64,000 bases of DNA from Mycteria americana (GCF_035582795.1 NC_134377.1:18686501-18750500), one strand, 5' to 3'; positions 14,201-29,200 are shown, counted from the first letter of the stretch. Notes: a model not told the origin generated them from the letters alone. Numbers and translations: made by a program.

Positions 14201-17200
14201 ATGTGTTGTCTGAAGTACAAGAAACACCCCAAACCCTAGGACTTTTTTGTTAGAATAATTTCTTCTGGCATTTTTTTCAGAACACAATTAGGTCAGACAT
14301 TAATTCATTGACAATCTGAATAAGTGTATGAAATGCCTACTTTTGCTAGACCATATATTTCTCTGAAGATAGTCATCATAGCTGTTTTTATTCTTACTGT
14401 CTCTCTTCAGAATGACCATTTTCCTTTAAAACATGGAATTCCTTTCAGTCCCAAACTTGTGATGTGTAAAGTGCTATTCCCCCTGCCCTTCCCACTAGGC
14501 ATGCAAAAGTTAGTGGAATCTGCAGCAGTGATTACCCGCAATTCATCTCTCTGGTAGACTAAAACTGTTGGCTGCTTGCTCTTGTGAGCATACTAAAAAT
14601 TGTTTGGTTTATGTAGCACATGCCTGTAACTCTCTTCTACTTAAGCAGTGGAGACTCATGAAATTCAGGTACTGTTCCATATCGACAGTAACTGATCCTA
14701 AAAATAGTTTGTCCCAAAGTGGTGTATTCTGTGAAATGGTAGAAACAGGCATTAGTATCTTAAACAGGGACTTTTACAAATGGCAATTTATTGTTTCTAC
14801 TTACTTCCTCTTACATTTCTATACAAGTAATCAAAATAGTAATGTAACTTTTCCACCTTTATAAAAGTTCTGTATTTAAACCCCTAAGAAGGAAGGGATC
14901 TGCAGTTTGCCTTTTACTCCTCGTTGGATTTCCAGCTTTGCTTCTACCAGAATATCAGATCAGCTTCTCCAAATATCCTACCTTCTTAGCAGGCCTTCTG
15001 GTCAAAACTAATTTTCAGCAGGACAAGTGGAGCAGGGTTTAGTATAGCTCTGGCTGTCTACCTGTGTTTTGTTCTTATGCTACAGGCTCAATGTTTGTTT
15101 CTGTTAATGTATGAACAGAGAATTGATGTCTTTAAATTCCAGTGCCTTTCATAAATCCTATCTATACCAGCTTGCAATTTTTCAGCTTGCAATTATATTG
15201 GTGATCGTTGTGTTTCCTTTCATTCATTTGTTTATTTTTTTTTAAAATGGAATTCTTCCCAGGAATAAGTGATCAGATTGTGCCATCAGCTGTCCTTTGG
15301 CTTCTCCCAGCATCTGAATTTGAAAACCACCTTCTTGCCCTGTAGTGCACACCCTTGCCTAATGCTGCATTCTTCCTTTATAGGGTATTTCTCAGTACTG
15401 TTTTCTAGACCTGCTTGGTCAGAAACAAGAACACTAGAAAGTTTCAGTGAGATGAATTCTTAGGGGCTTTTCTCCCCCCTGAGCCCACAATCAGCATTGG
15501 ACAGCTGGCCATCCTGGTGGTGGTGGTGGCCCTGGGGCAGCAGTTGCAAGCACTGGCTAGCAGTAGTATGAGCTGCCCTGCAGTTCCATGGCAAACAGTA
15601 CAATTTTACATGTTTTTATGTTGGGATTTTGTACAGAAGCAATCTTGCTAGGAAGCTAACTGTAAATGCTGATCTTGAGCAATATCATCTTGTATGCTGT
15701 TCTTAAGGACTTCCCCAGATACTGTATCAGGAAGAAATGTGCAGACCTGGAGGTCACTTGCCCCAGCACATACACACGATATCATCTTTGAGTCTGCAAA
15801 GTCTCCTTTGTGGAGCCAGCAGAAGGTATGGCCAGTAACTGATAAAGCAGCAGCTGCAGCCCACTGTTTTGCAGTGATCATAAACAGCATTGTGTTTTGT
15901 TTCACCAAGGATATTGTGTTTGGTTGAAGTGGCTGTTGACAGTTGTGCACTTTTAGTACATGTCCTTTTTTAAAGCCAGATAATAATGATAAAAACGCCT
16001 GATCATTTCCACACCTTTTCTGAGCCCTTGCTGAATTCCTGTATGATGCATCCTTTTTACCCTAAATTATAAGCTCTTTAAGTGTTTAAATTATAAGTAT
16101 ATAATTTAAATTAATATATAATTTAATTATATATAATTTATATAAAAATTTTTATATATTTATATATTTATAATATATTTAAATATATTATATATTAAAT
16201 ATGTTATATATTAATAGAATATATGTAAATATATGTAAATATCTATTTATAGAAATAAATGTATATAAATATAAATTTATTATATAAATTTATTTATATA
16301 ATTATATATTTTAAATTATATTATACATTAAATATGTAATATATTTATATCTATTATTTATATATAAAATTAATATATAATTTAAATATATATGATTTAA
16401 ATTATAAGTGTTTAAATTATAAGCTCTTTACTGTCAGTCTATTACTTCGAATAGTGCTCAGCACAGCAGGATGCTGTTCTTGGTTGGCATTTATTTCCTA
16501 GCATAATACAATTGATAACGCAAAGTGTGGAGCTGCTTGATCTGAGAAGAATCACTCCTCTCTGGGGACTTCTGAACTGTATTTCCAAATCTTAGGCACA
16601 AAATTTGATCCTGAAGTTCTCTCACTTCTCAAATTACCAGATGGAATTAAAAGCTTTCCAAGCTTTTAGTAGGCAATATGCTGGACAGAAAATTTGAGGC
16701 TTAGGGGACAAGGCAGCTTTTTATGTAAATTTTGAGAACCTATGTGTTTAAACAGGAGCAACTCAAATCTTGGAACAAATAAGATATGACAAGACCCGGT
16801 TGCTTCACCAACAGTTTAATTTTGATGTAATTTGACATAGTACATCCATCCTTGTGAGGGGTTTGGCTTGAGTGACTTGACGTCTGTGACACAGTAACTC
16901 TGGGAACTAGTTCGACTCTCCAAAATCCAATATTCACCCCTTTAAGTCCTGACCCTACAAAGACCTCTCCATTACAGTTGATGTCTTCTGTCTGCCTGTC
17001 CTTTTTTTGGTGTGTGGCAGATTGCAGTTTCTCTTTTAGCTCCTCCGAACACAGTTTTCCATTTGGCGTCGTGTTTGTTCCCCCATGCAGCGCTGCTCGG
17101 CACATGTACGTTCTAGCCTGTTCCTGTCTCAGCTGGTGCCAGCTCTCACTTTTGTGTGGTCTCAGCTCATGTTCCATTTGCACTGCTTGGCCTTTTGCTT

Positions 17201-20200
17201 CCTTTTACTTGGTCTGAGTGATGGAGGCACTGAGGGGGGTAAAAAAGGAGCTTTCTGCTCTGCTTGTGTGCTTGGCTTCCCTTAATGAGACACCATGTGC
17301 AAAGAAAAGTGTTGCTGAGATCCTTGGATAAATGCTGCAGAGTAATCTCCATGGCTGTACATGGAAGAGTATGGACAATGTAACTGAATTCCTTCCAGTC
17401 TCTATGAATAATGGGCAAGCTCATATTTCTTTCAGACTTAAACTTGACTGCATTAGTCCCCTCCCGTTTTTTCCACGTCCCCAACAGGAACAGCAAAACT
17501 TGTACACATGGCATAAAGCTTTTTCTGTGAGTTAGCAGAGCTGTGTTTTGTAGGCTGCAGTGACAGCGCTTGTTCAACTAAAAGGTAGTTAGAAATGTAA
17601 GCAAAATTTCTTCCCCTTCCAATCTCTTAATTTTTGTTCTGAACAACTGTTGAACTGTTCTGATTCAGATCTGAAAAAGTTTACCAGTATAAAATGTAGT
17701 AGGAGCCATCCAGCATGGCAAACTTCAATTCTGAATTTGTAGCTTGAAGTTTTAAACAACTGAAAATAGCCACGGAATCAGCAGTGTTGGGCAACTTTCT
17801 TGATGTACAGCACTATATTTAGACTGTAATTGTGCTAGAGTGAATTAGATAGCAACCGTAAATTGGAAGGAGCTGGGTGAATGCTAATCATGACCTGATC
17901 CATCGGAAACAGATTGTCTGTTTTGTGTCTACTGTGCCATAGTATTCGAGGGGAGAAAAAAATTGTTCCCCATGAATTTTTCCTTGAACCCATTTTTCCC
18001 TTTTCCTCACCAACTAACAAGCAAATTACATTTCTGGTATAATTGTACAAAGTCAAAGGAAACAGAACTATCTGTCTTGGCTAGTAAAACTACTGCTGTT
18101 GCTGTTACTGTTGGTGGTTGTAGTATCTAGAATAATAAAGGTTTTGGAAAATAGCTGATCTTCAAAATTTGATAGTTTTCAGAATATTAGGTATGCACGT
18201 AAGGATTAAAAATGATGGCTTTTTCTTTCTGAAACACTCAAACATGGTTAGGTTGTGATCTTCTGGCTTAGGTTGTTATCTAAAAGCTTAGACCATGGGC
18301 TATTAATTTATTTTTAAAGATAAAAATATTTTTATAAAGGAAGCAGGAACAGCAAAGTACATAGAAGATTCTTCTGCAGAGCATTGACAAAGTACAATAG
18401 AAAACCAGTCCAATTACACTTTTGCCACCAGAATCTGCAGTGGCTTTTCATGGCAGTCAAGTGACTTAGAGGCTTGTTAGCATCTCTTTCTTTATTGCCC
18501 TGGAAAAACTTGTCATCGTTGCTTTTCTCAGAAACTGAAAATTCAGGTCAAATAGAAGCAATTTAATATTTGAAGAGCACCGGTTTATTAAGCAGCTGAC
18601 AGTGTTGGGTTTGAAGGAGAAATGACTTGTGGTGACTGCTTGCTTTCTCTTCAGTCCTGCCTGGTTTCAGCGGCGAGTCTGCTGACATGGGCAGATGCTG
18701 AGGAAGGAATGAGCGTCCTGCTGCCTGGGTGAGGACTGATTGAACTCACTTTGGTGGGATCTATGTAGCTATTTTTCAAAGCATCTGGCAGAAATTCTGT
18801 CAATTTAAGATGTTAGCCCAGGTAACCCTTTCTTAACCTTGCATGTTAAAACCTGTGAACTTCTGCTTTATTCCCGATGGAGGTAAATTGTTAAGTCCTC
18901 GTGGGTGTTCTGTTTAGCCATGGAGGGTCAGCCATATGGTGTTGCATCTGCTCTCGCTTCTGAAAGGGAACTAATTCTTTGTGCGTTTGGTTCTTACTGG
19001 TTCTTTGGGTTTAGTTGTTACCATTTAATGCCATGGGAAAATGGAGCTGAGCTCAGCTCATCTGTGATAAAGCATTCTACGTTAGTTAGCGTTATTTTTA
19101 AAGTCTTACTATAATTAAAGATTTGCTTTTTTAGTGTCTCAGTATCGCTCTGAAAATCATAGTGTAAATACTGCTACTGAACCGTTAGGATTAAGAACAG
19201 TCAAATTCCAAAACTAAAAATACATTGGCCTTTAAAAAATAATCAGTGATCTTCACTGTCAAATTATTTTACCATTTTGTGTCCTTTGGAATGTGCACTA
19301 ACTGAATTTCTTGGCACTAACTTCTTGCCTGTGATAAATAGTGTATTCTAATATTGAACAGTAGAATTATTACTTTATTCCTGTAAGGCCATGTGAGTGT
19401 ATCATGCACAGCCATTTCTTAATGGGTGATCTCTATAGACATGTAATTCCTAGGGTAATGTGATAATTAAATATCCCTTGCTTACCCCATTAACCCAGGG
19501 CAAACTCAGTATGATAGAGCAAGATGAATGCAAAGCCAGTCTCCTGTTCCTGGGCTCCAGCTAGTGATTTTTTTTTTTTCTCCTCCTCATTGGTGCTAAC
19601 ATTTGTTTTAAGGAGTGTGGTGTTTGATGGTGGGTCTTCTGGAGGTCTTTCCCCCCAGGTAATACATCAGGGTCTCCAACTCTCGGTTTAAATTATCATG
19701 AAATTGCTGTTGACCTCTTGCTTTTTAAAGATAGTCTGAAAGGAGAAAGTTTTATTGACATAGTTTTGAATATATTTCAAACAGATGTAGTTAAACCTGT
19801 TGAAGAAGACTATGTAGCTCCTCTTTATTTGGGACCATGACTGGTTTATTTGGTTTAGCTAAGCTAAATAGAGCTAATCAGCTTTAAAGGAAAATAAGCT
19901 GACTTTTCATATAGAAACAAATGTCTGTGTAGTTCTTTGTGCTGGTTAACTCTATTACCTTTAAAAACATCTAGTAGGATTAAATAACATACTAGTAGAT
20001 ATTTCTAATGCTTACATTCTTGGGTTCTTCATTTTTTCTCATTTTAAGGTTAATCCCTTGTTTCCAGATTAATCTTTCTCGGTGCTCATCTCCATCTTTC
20101 TCAAAGGTTTCTCCCCACTACTGTGCCAGCCTTCCTACTTGCTAGTTTTGCTGGCTACATCCTGCAGCGGCTCCACCTGAACTGTGTGCTCCTTATTTAC

Positions 20201-23200
20201 TCCTGGTAGGCATGTGGAGCCCCTCAGCCCCTTTTCTGGAATAACATCTTGCAGTGTGTTCTTCCTAAGTTGTTGAATTCAGTTGTCACGTTATGCCCAT
20301 TAGGAGCCCTGACACCGAGATGAGGGTGTGTATGTTTTTTGTTCCAGAAATAATGAACTAACATTTCCTTTAGAAGCTTGAGAGTGAATGAAAAACCTCC
20401 TTCTTCTGATTGAAGATACCTTTCCTTTCCTGGTTTTAATTTTGTCCTAGATCTCAGAGAATGTGTTGGAAAATGTATTGGAGAAGTCTTATATTCTTGA
20501 ACACACAACTGAGAAACGAAGCAGCTGGAGAGTGGGTAGTCCTGTAAACAGGAACAGATAAAATGCACTAGGGATGATGCATTTGCTGCAGCAATTGAAA
20601 CAATGAGTGTCAAGTCCTGTGTGCAACTGCAGGCTGTTGAGGATCTGCCAAAATATTTAGCTTACTCTGCAAGACTCGTGTAATGGCTTGTTGGTTCTTT
20701 TCAATTGTAGGTATTTTGGTTATGTACCATGTAAAATGGCCAAGCTGTTATTGCAGGGATCTACCATCTTTGTTTACCTGACTGTGTTACTTATCATATA
20801 TGTCTCGAATTAGAACCCAGAGAAAGTTTAATAAAATGAAATCTGCCTTTGCTTGCATCTTTCACCGGTACTGACTATTCCTTCTGGTCCCCAGGCTTGA
20901 CAGGGGACCAGCGAACTTACCATGGGAAGGAGAATGTGGACTCCAGGCACAATCGAGGGAGAGGAGGAGAGACAACCCGCTTTCACACTGTCAATGTGGC
21001 ACAGCCTGTCCGATTTAGCAGTAAGTTGCAGACTGGGAAATCTGGGCCATCTTTCTGCTAATTAATTTAGCAATTTAGGCTATTTCTTTTTAAGGAGAAA
21101 TTAATAGATTTTTCTCTTGCACAGCTTTTTGACTAGATTTTATTCACGTGCAGTGCTTTTTAAGGTTTTTGTACATTTCTTTAATGTATGTCCTGTTATT
21201 GCATAGTTTATGTAGCAGGCCAATACATGCAAATAATTGTACTTCCCTAGTACTCCTGTTTTTGTGAAACCAGAGTTGCAATTTTCTGTTATAACTCACT
21301 GCAATTACAGAAAACTAAGCCCATGGTTTAAGTAATGGTTTCAGCCTGCAGCAGGGACAATAGTCTAGCCCTTGTCTCTTGATGTGAGCTTGCATGTAGG
21401 ATTGTTCCCCTGGAAAGTGGGGGGAAACCAAAATTGATTGTTCTTGATTGACTTTTGAAGATGATCTTAAAGGTGTTGCGCTATTATTAGTTAATTAAGC
21501 GCATCTCTGACATTGTGAGTTTTGTATCCTTTTTAATAGGAAAAATATTCTTTAGGGAGTGGGGAACTTAAGGAAATTCTTCACTTGCTTCTCTGAAGAC
21601 AAAGTCTGTCAAGGAAATATGTAGCGCTTGAATGGGTTTCACCATGTTACTCCCATCAATCAGTCGGGAATCTTCAAAAATATCACTTCACTGTCATCCT
21701 ACCCCCTGACCTGCTGCACTGCTAGTGCCACTGTCGGCATCCCAGTCCCAGCCTTATCTAAAGCGTTACAAATGTCCTGCAAGTGTCCTTCCCACTGATC
21801 ATAGCTCGTAGTGACTGTTGCCTCTGAATCTCTCCAGGCCCAAAACATCTAAGTCTCCCCTGCCTTCTCCCTCTTACCTTGGTTCACTCTTTGCTCCAGG
21901 GATCATTCAGTGATTTGGGAATGTGAGACAGCACTGATTAGCCTTGGAGGGAGGGATGGGACAGATTAGGAAAAGGACGTGGGGGGAAGACAATATGGAA
22001 GTAATTGGGAACGATTGCTTTGGATTATGGTGATCTTCTGAAATAGACAAGTGATAAGCAAAATTAAAAATTCACCCCTTTGTTGATTTATATATTTTTT
22101 TAAAATAGGACAAAAATGCCTATTTAAATGGGTATTTTGATTTGTCATGGATTCTGGTAGCTAAATTATGTTAGTAAAACTTATAGAGGACATTAAAGCA
22201 ATTTAGAAATTGATACAGCAATATGTAATATACTCTGCAGTCTGACTGATACTGTATTCTGTCCCATCTTAGTGATGTGAACAGTAGATCTTAAAAGATC
22301 CCATATAAATGGAGAATAAGAAAAGATATTTAATTAAAGGGCTTCAAATCTAAGTTTATATATCATGATTTGATGATAAAGATCACTGTTTCTGAAGGGA
22401 ATAAAGAGGCTTGAGAACAAGAACTCTGTTGGTGCCTGTGAATGCATGCAACAAACATAAAAACAGTTTGTGAATTTAAAGGTCCTTTCTTAGGTGTTGT
22501 GCAAAATTAATACTGCAAAAATAGGTGCTAAAATCATATTTCATGTCTCTTAAATTTCATCTGCCTGTCTCTGTGATTCTGTCATGGTTGCCCATCACCC
22601 CCAAGAATGCCAGTCAAAAGTCCACGGGCCTGTTTCATCCAGAAATGCCTCAAGGCTTTTGTTGCATATTCCTTCAGTTGAGTTAATTGGGAGAAAGCGG
22701 AGGCAGCAGTTCACACCACCACCTTCTTACTTCCTAAATATCTGCTTTGCAGTGATGTTTTTCCAAAGCAAACAACAATTGCCCCAGAACCCCCATCGTC
22801 TTTAGTAATTGTTCATGGGAGCAGGATTATGTGAATACTATTGAGACTGTTTGTAAAAGTAGGTTGAAAACTTCACAGCAAGTTGGATGTATTGCTGACC
22901 ACCTAATAGAAAGACAGAATCATTTCTCTGATTCTGTCAGGCCACCTGAAAAAAACAGGCCACCTCTGGTTTTTTATTTCTTGCTGCTTGTTTTGACTTG
23001 GATTGATCGAACTCATTGGATTTATAAAGATGTGCAGTGAAATATCTTCCACAGTAGATCATCAGTCTTAATTAAAGCCTTTAAAGGCTGTCACAGTGCA
23101 ATGAAACATTACTAGGAGTTACATATTTTTAAATAAATTTTTAAAAATTTTCCTTTATCAAAAGCTGCAGTAAAGTAAGTCTTCTGGGATCTGTAATGCA

Positions 23201-26200
23201 TGCATCTCCTCCTGGTGAGGTGAAGTATAAACAGTATGTTGCGTGTACACATCCAAGTGATTATGCATTGCATTGTCATAAACTGATTAGGATGCATTAT
23301 CTTGAAGATCCTAATTTGGGGGGAATGGTTTCCCTTCTATTCTTCATGTTTCCTAGGAAAGTGCCCAACAGGATGGCACCACTATGAGGGCACAGCCAGC
23401 TGTTACAGAGTGTATTTAAATGGAGAGAACTACTGGGACGCTGTGCAGACATGTCAGCGGGTGAATGGATCCCTCGCCACCTTCACTGCAGACCAGGAGC
23501 TGAGGTTTATCCTGGCACAGGAGTGGGACTTGGAAGAAAAAACATTTGTAAGGAAGGACCAGCGTAGGTGAGTAGGAAGGAAAGGACAAAGATCTCGTAT
23601 TACATGAGAATGGTCTCTGTGTGATACAAATGCTGGTAGTTCAGTTTGCTTAGAAAATGTAATGGTAAAATTGACTTCCGTTTAGTAACCCAGTATGAGC
23701 ATGCTGGTTGACTGTTTGGCAGTGGCCATCTGTATTTTATGTTTTAATTAACATTAACAGATAGGCTACAATTCAACAGAGTCTTTTTATCTTCCTGCTG
23801 TCTCAGCAACGTACTAGTATTCTTGAACTGCAACAGGGAAGATGGATTTTACCATGACTCACTGCTGCACTACCTTGTATAGAAATAATGCTTTAAATTT
23901 TTCAACAGAATTTTTGTTTCCATCAAGTACCAGTAGCTCTAACAAAGACTGCAAGTTTGAGATAAGAATGAAGTAAACAGCCATTTTGAGTTGCAAGAAC
24001 TATGTTCTGGTGGCTTTAGGTACTTCATTCTGTTAGTTAACAACAAACATGATTCCTTTTTTTTTTGCCTGTGGGTTTTTTGTCAGCCTCATGGGCTGCC
24101 GTGACAGATCGCCAGGAGTGGTTCAGTAATGGTGTATCTCTCTGGAGAGTTAGATGGTTTGATCTGGAACTGTCTGACATAAGTTGTATATGTTTATAAA
24201 ATATTTGACTGCTGGATGCTTTTGTGTGGGTTTTGGGTTTGAGATACTGAAGTGCTGCCGTAACAACAGAATAAGGTGCTTATTATGAGTAGAAATAAAA
24301 GACACTGGTGACTTACTTCTAAACAGGAAACTATCAAGTATTTTCCTCTATTCTTCAACTGTAGTCTTTCCGTGTACATTGCCAACATATGGGCTGAAAT
24401 GTTAAGGAAAAAATCATCAGAATGTTTTGAAAGTTAGCTTTTAAGTATAAAGACATTGGAAGGCTCTGTGTAATTTATTTTGATTTGTTAGTATGTTTTT
24501 GGCTTAATTTGGCTAACTTAATTTTTTTTTGTAGGTTCTGGGTGGGGTATCAGTATGTGATCACCAATCGAAATCACTCTCTAGAAGGTCACTGGGAAGT
24601 GGCTTATAAAGGTAGGCCTCTCGAACGATTACGTAGTTAAATGGCCTGTGGAAACTGTCTTAAAGCATGAATTATTTGCAACAACAATGTAACTTCTTTC
24701 AGTGACAGTGTTGAAATAGTATAGGGGAACTGCTTTGCTCTACAGTATCAAAACAGAAAAGTTTAATACTCGATACGTGTCTTATTTTCAAATGTAAGAA
24801 GTTTCATAGTTTTTTCACATTGCAGTCTTGTGGAAAGAACGTGCTTTGCAGTTTGAGCTTTCCCCTTGATTAAGAAGAAAAAAAAGGAAATGACTCTGTA
24901 GTGTCTTGTTCTTTGTGGTGAATGTCTAGATGAACTGCTGATTCCTGGTTCTAGTATTTGCACAGACTAGTATAGGATATTTTGGGGTTTTAGCTTTTTA
25001 AAAATTTTTATATACTTAAAAAAAAAATCTTGAATTTTGCAGAATTACCCATTTTTTTTTCATTTTAAAGTACTTCAGGTGGTCTACTTAAACCAAGACA
25101 AAATTTGCCTAATCCCAGAAATAAATCCTAGCTTATATGAAAAACTGAACATTAATCTGATAGGCATCACTGGCTGAACTTTTTCAATTGCAAAACAAGC
25201 AGCTCCCTCTGCTGAAAATGCAAAGTTATGTTTCTATACCTTTTATTTGTAAGTAATTCAGTTGAGGGATTTGTTATTCTTAAAGTCATTATATGAACTC
25301 TTATGCGTAGAATTGAATGTCTAAATGCTGTACTGGTTTAGGTAATGGAAAATGTAAAACCAAAGGGGTTTGTTTTAAACATTAGCACTGTGAATTCCAG
25401 TGTAGCATTTGAAAACTAATCTGAATAGTTTTCTTCTCATATACAATTTTCAGTAATGGAAAATCTGTAAGGAAAACTGTTTATTAGGTATAGATACATA
25501 ATTATGAACAGAATTTGGCTAAATGGTTGGGTCTTAAAAAATAGTTCCTTTGATATGTGAGAAGTAGTAGAACCCTGTATAGCTTTCTAATGACAGTACT
25601 TGTTTACTGTGCTGCCATGCACGAAACTATTGATTTCTTTTGTCACTTAAGTGGAGAGAGTTGACTGAATATTCAGAGGAAACTGCTCCTTCTTGTGGAG
25701 GCAGGAACATTTTCATTAGTTCCTTAAAGTAAAGCATCTAAAGATGTCTTTGGACAGAAGGGGAAAGAGAGGGAGGAAAGTCCAATTTTTTTTTTCTCAT
25801 AATAGGGATTTCTGGTCTGACAAAACTATTTATATAGGTAGGTTTCTCCTGTGAAGCCCAAGGGAAAAACAAGCCAAACGATTCTCCTTAAAAGGGTTTC
25901 TTTGCTCTTTGGAAAGTTGACTGCACTGCCATCTGCTGACAGAATGCTTGCAACCAGGGAGGCATAAATTACAGAAAAATCATGATACCTGTTTTTATTG
26001 TAAGTTTTATTTAATTTGATGCATTATATAAATCTAAGCCTTCTCAATACTATATATTCTTTTGTTTGCAAGCTTTCTATTTAATAAAGGGATACCTATA
26101 TGAAATAAAGTACATAGTAGCCTTTAGTAGCTTCTGAAAAGCTTCAGTTAAGCTTCATTGACTTGTAGTGAGGCAGACTCACTACAGAATTTGTGGTGAT

Positions 26201-29200
26201 TTAGGGTTCTATAGCTTGGAAATTTTAATCCATTATTGGGAGATGTGGAAGGTAAGCCCTCAAAAAAATGATAGCAGAACCTAGTTGCATTTAAATTAAA
26301 CAAAAAACATCATGCCTAACAGTGTTTGAAAGGACCATCATGTGAGAAGACTGTGTAATATGCTAACTGCAAGAGCTGTTAAAATCAATGTTTAAGCATG
26401 CAGATTTGGAAAGTGGGCTTCTGAAAACATAGGAAATAGGCTAATTTTCACAATTGCTGTGTCTTGGTCTGCCATTAGTCTCTGCAGTTTTGCATACCAG
26501 CAGATTTAAGTGAAGTGAGACACTGGTGAGAAACATTTTAGAAGTTATAAAATGCCCTCAACACCTCTTGCACTGTTTGGAACCCATCACAATACAGTTT
26601 CTTAACAATTACGTGAGTGGGAAGGACCAAATAGTCCATACCACCACTGCAGCAGCAGAAGCGGCATTGCAGCCTTGTTCTCTGCATAGCACTGCTCTGC
26701 ACTGAGTGGCATGGGAGTGGGGGAGCGGCTCTGCAGTGCGCTGCACGGTATATAGATGTACACACATCTTCGGAAGCACTAGTAGGTGCTTGGAGTGCCA
26801 GATACAAGACTGATAGGGGTTCTTGCTCCACTAGTAGCAAGTCAGCGTTGTTTGAAGGGGTGCATAACTATTGGCAGGCAAAACCCTCACGGGAGTCTGG
26901 AAAGCAGCACTTGTGGAGATACCAGAACATCACTCCTACTGGTGCAGAATGACAAAATTACCCAGTACTTTGAAAACAGCAGCCTCTTCTCTCTGAGTCA
27001 CCCCTTACCTCCCCACTGTTTGCCTTCCCCCAGAGGAATGTTGCTAATGGAAGCTAAAGCTAGAGGACGGTAGCCTTGTAGCAGAGTTGGTGTGCATGAA
27101 ATGAGGGATGTTACAGAGCCTTTCTAAAGCTTTGCATACCCGCAGGCTGCTTACACCAATGCATCTTGTTCTAGGCTCTTCAGAAGTATTTTTACCCCCT
27201 GACCCTATCTTTGGTACGGCTATGTCTGAAAATGAAAACGTTCTTTGTGCCCAGCTTCAGTGTTTCCATTTTCCTACCCTTCGGCACCATGGTTTACACA
27301 GCTGGTATGCTGAAAACTGCTATGAGAAATCTTCATTCCTCTGCAAAAGGAGTAAGTCGGTTTTAGTTCAGTGTTAACTCTGTTGCGTGTTTAAATATGC
27401 ATATAACAAATATGGGGGAATTGGTTAGTTATCCTTTTTACCTTTTGCCCAGTGAATTAAAAAACAAAGGGGGGCGAAGTTAAATTTCTGCTTGGTTTAA
27501 TAAATAAGAGCATCATAATGTGTGGTTGTCAGCCACAGTACAGATTTTCACTAAAAAATGATTGTTAAGCAGCTATATCAGCCCCAAAATAAAGTATACT
27601 TGAAAAAAAAGGTTAAAAAAAAAGTGCCTTATTAGTAAATATCACTTGTAAATTATTAACTTCACATGAAAATGAGGAAACACTTATTTCTGGTTTATTT
27701 TGAATATAGCAAATTCAAGGGGGGAAGCAAATGGAGCTACTGACTTAAAGTGGAAAAAATGGCTTTCATTCTGTATCTTGCATTTCTTTACTCCAAAAGG
27801 CTTTATACCAACAGAGGTATTGGCAGTATTTTCAGGTAATATTTAAGATACCTGATATAGATGGTGCTTCTTTGCAAGAAGGAGAAAAGTTGTTGAACTT
27901 TTACTGCAGTTCTTGAAGCTTTTCTAGTTTTGCTTTTTCTTTAAAGCAGGAAAAAGACAAGATGGCAAGGGGAGGAAAATTCAGCCCTTCTTTGCCTGCT
28001 TTTGCACCTGAAATACTGAAAATTAGGAGGACAGGATATTGCCTTGTCTACCTTGAGATGTAATAAAATCTTGGAATCTGATATAGAAGGACATGTGTTT
28101 AGTCAAAATGATGATCAAAAGATGACCTGACGATCAGATGACTGAAAGATGACCTTCTGATGATCAGAAGATGACCAAAAGATGGTCATCTTCTCAGGAT
28201 GATGTAAGGATGGCAATAGCTCTGCCAAGATGTTAACCAGAGGGTGAGGGTATTGGATGCGTAAGTTGAGCAGAAGAATGCTGTGTCCAGTTTTGGGCCT
28301 CGCAGTGCAAGAAAGGTGTTGACAAGACCTTAATAAATTGAGGGGAGTTCAGTGGGGCCAGCAAGATAGTGATGTGGGCTGAAGTGTGGGTCCTTTGAGG
28401 TGAGGCAGTGGGAACGGGGCTCCTTCAGCCTGGAAGGGAAGGCTTCCAGGGGAGCTGATAGCAGCCTACCAGTACTTACAAGGAGGTTATCAAGAAGATG
28501 GTGCCAGGCTCTTTACAGTGGTGCATGGCAGGAGTCAAGGGGCATTAAGCTGAAACAACAGATTTGAGTTGATGCCAGGGAAAACTGTTGATCGTGAGGG
28601 TAGTCAAGAGTGGAACAGACTCCCAGGGAGGTTGTGCAGCCTCTATCCTCAGAGGTTTTTATGACCAGATTAGATAAAACCCTGAGCAACCTGTTGGGAC
28701 GTCATAGCGAACCCTGCTTTGCACAGGAAATTGAGCTGGGGACCTCCTCAGGTCTCTTCCAGTCTGAACTTCCCTGTGGACCCTCCCAGCTGAATTTGTG
28801 CGTAGGCTGGAGGGGGCAGGCTGCCCTCCCTGAGCAGTTGCTTCAGCTGGCGGGTCCCAGGGCTGCCTGTGTTCCCTCTTTCTGGTTTTGGTACCTGCCT
28901 TTAGGTCAGTGGGAGGAAAGGACAGTGGACAGAAGACACCTAAACTTCCTCCGCTGGCCAGGGATCAAGATGTAGCTAGATGCACATTTTTTAGGCCTGG
29001 CCTGTTAAGACTGTCCTTCAGGTTTGGTCCAGAGAAGATCCAGCTTTTCCTAAGTACCAGGAGAGAGGGAGGGAGCTGCAGCAGGCACTGACAGTGAAGC
29101 TTAAACTTCTCAGACCACTTGCTTTCCTGTGTCTTGGAGAGGATGCCCAAAAGTGTGTCAATTCCATCAAATACTTAAAGCTCACTTTGCCAATTTTGAG

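Larger units (their letters stand above)
11298..20894 (+). other. DGCR2: DGCR2 intron 2
   Basis: This is the longest complete intron (9.6 kb). It holds a degraded CR1-type endonuclease fragment (about 13200-13490) and the A/T island at 16063-16430. I see no other recognisable gene or element in the rest. Confidence 0.85.
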
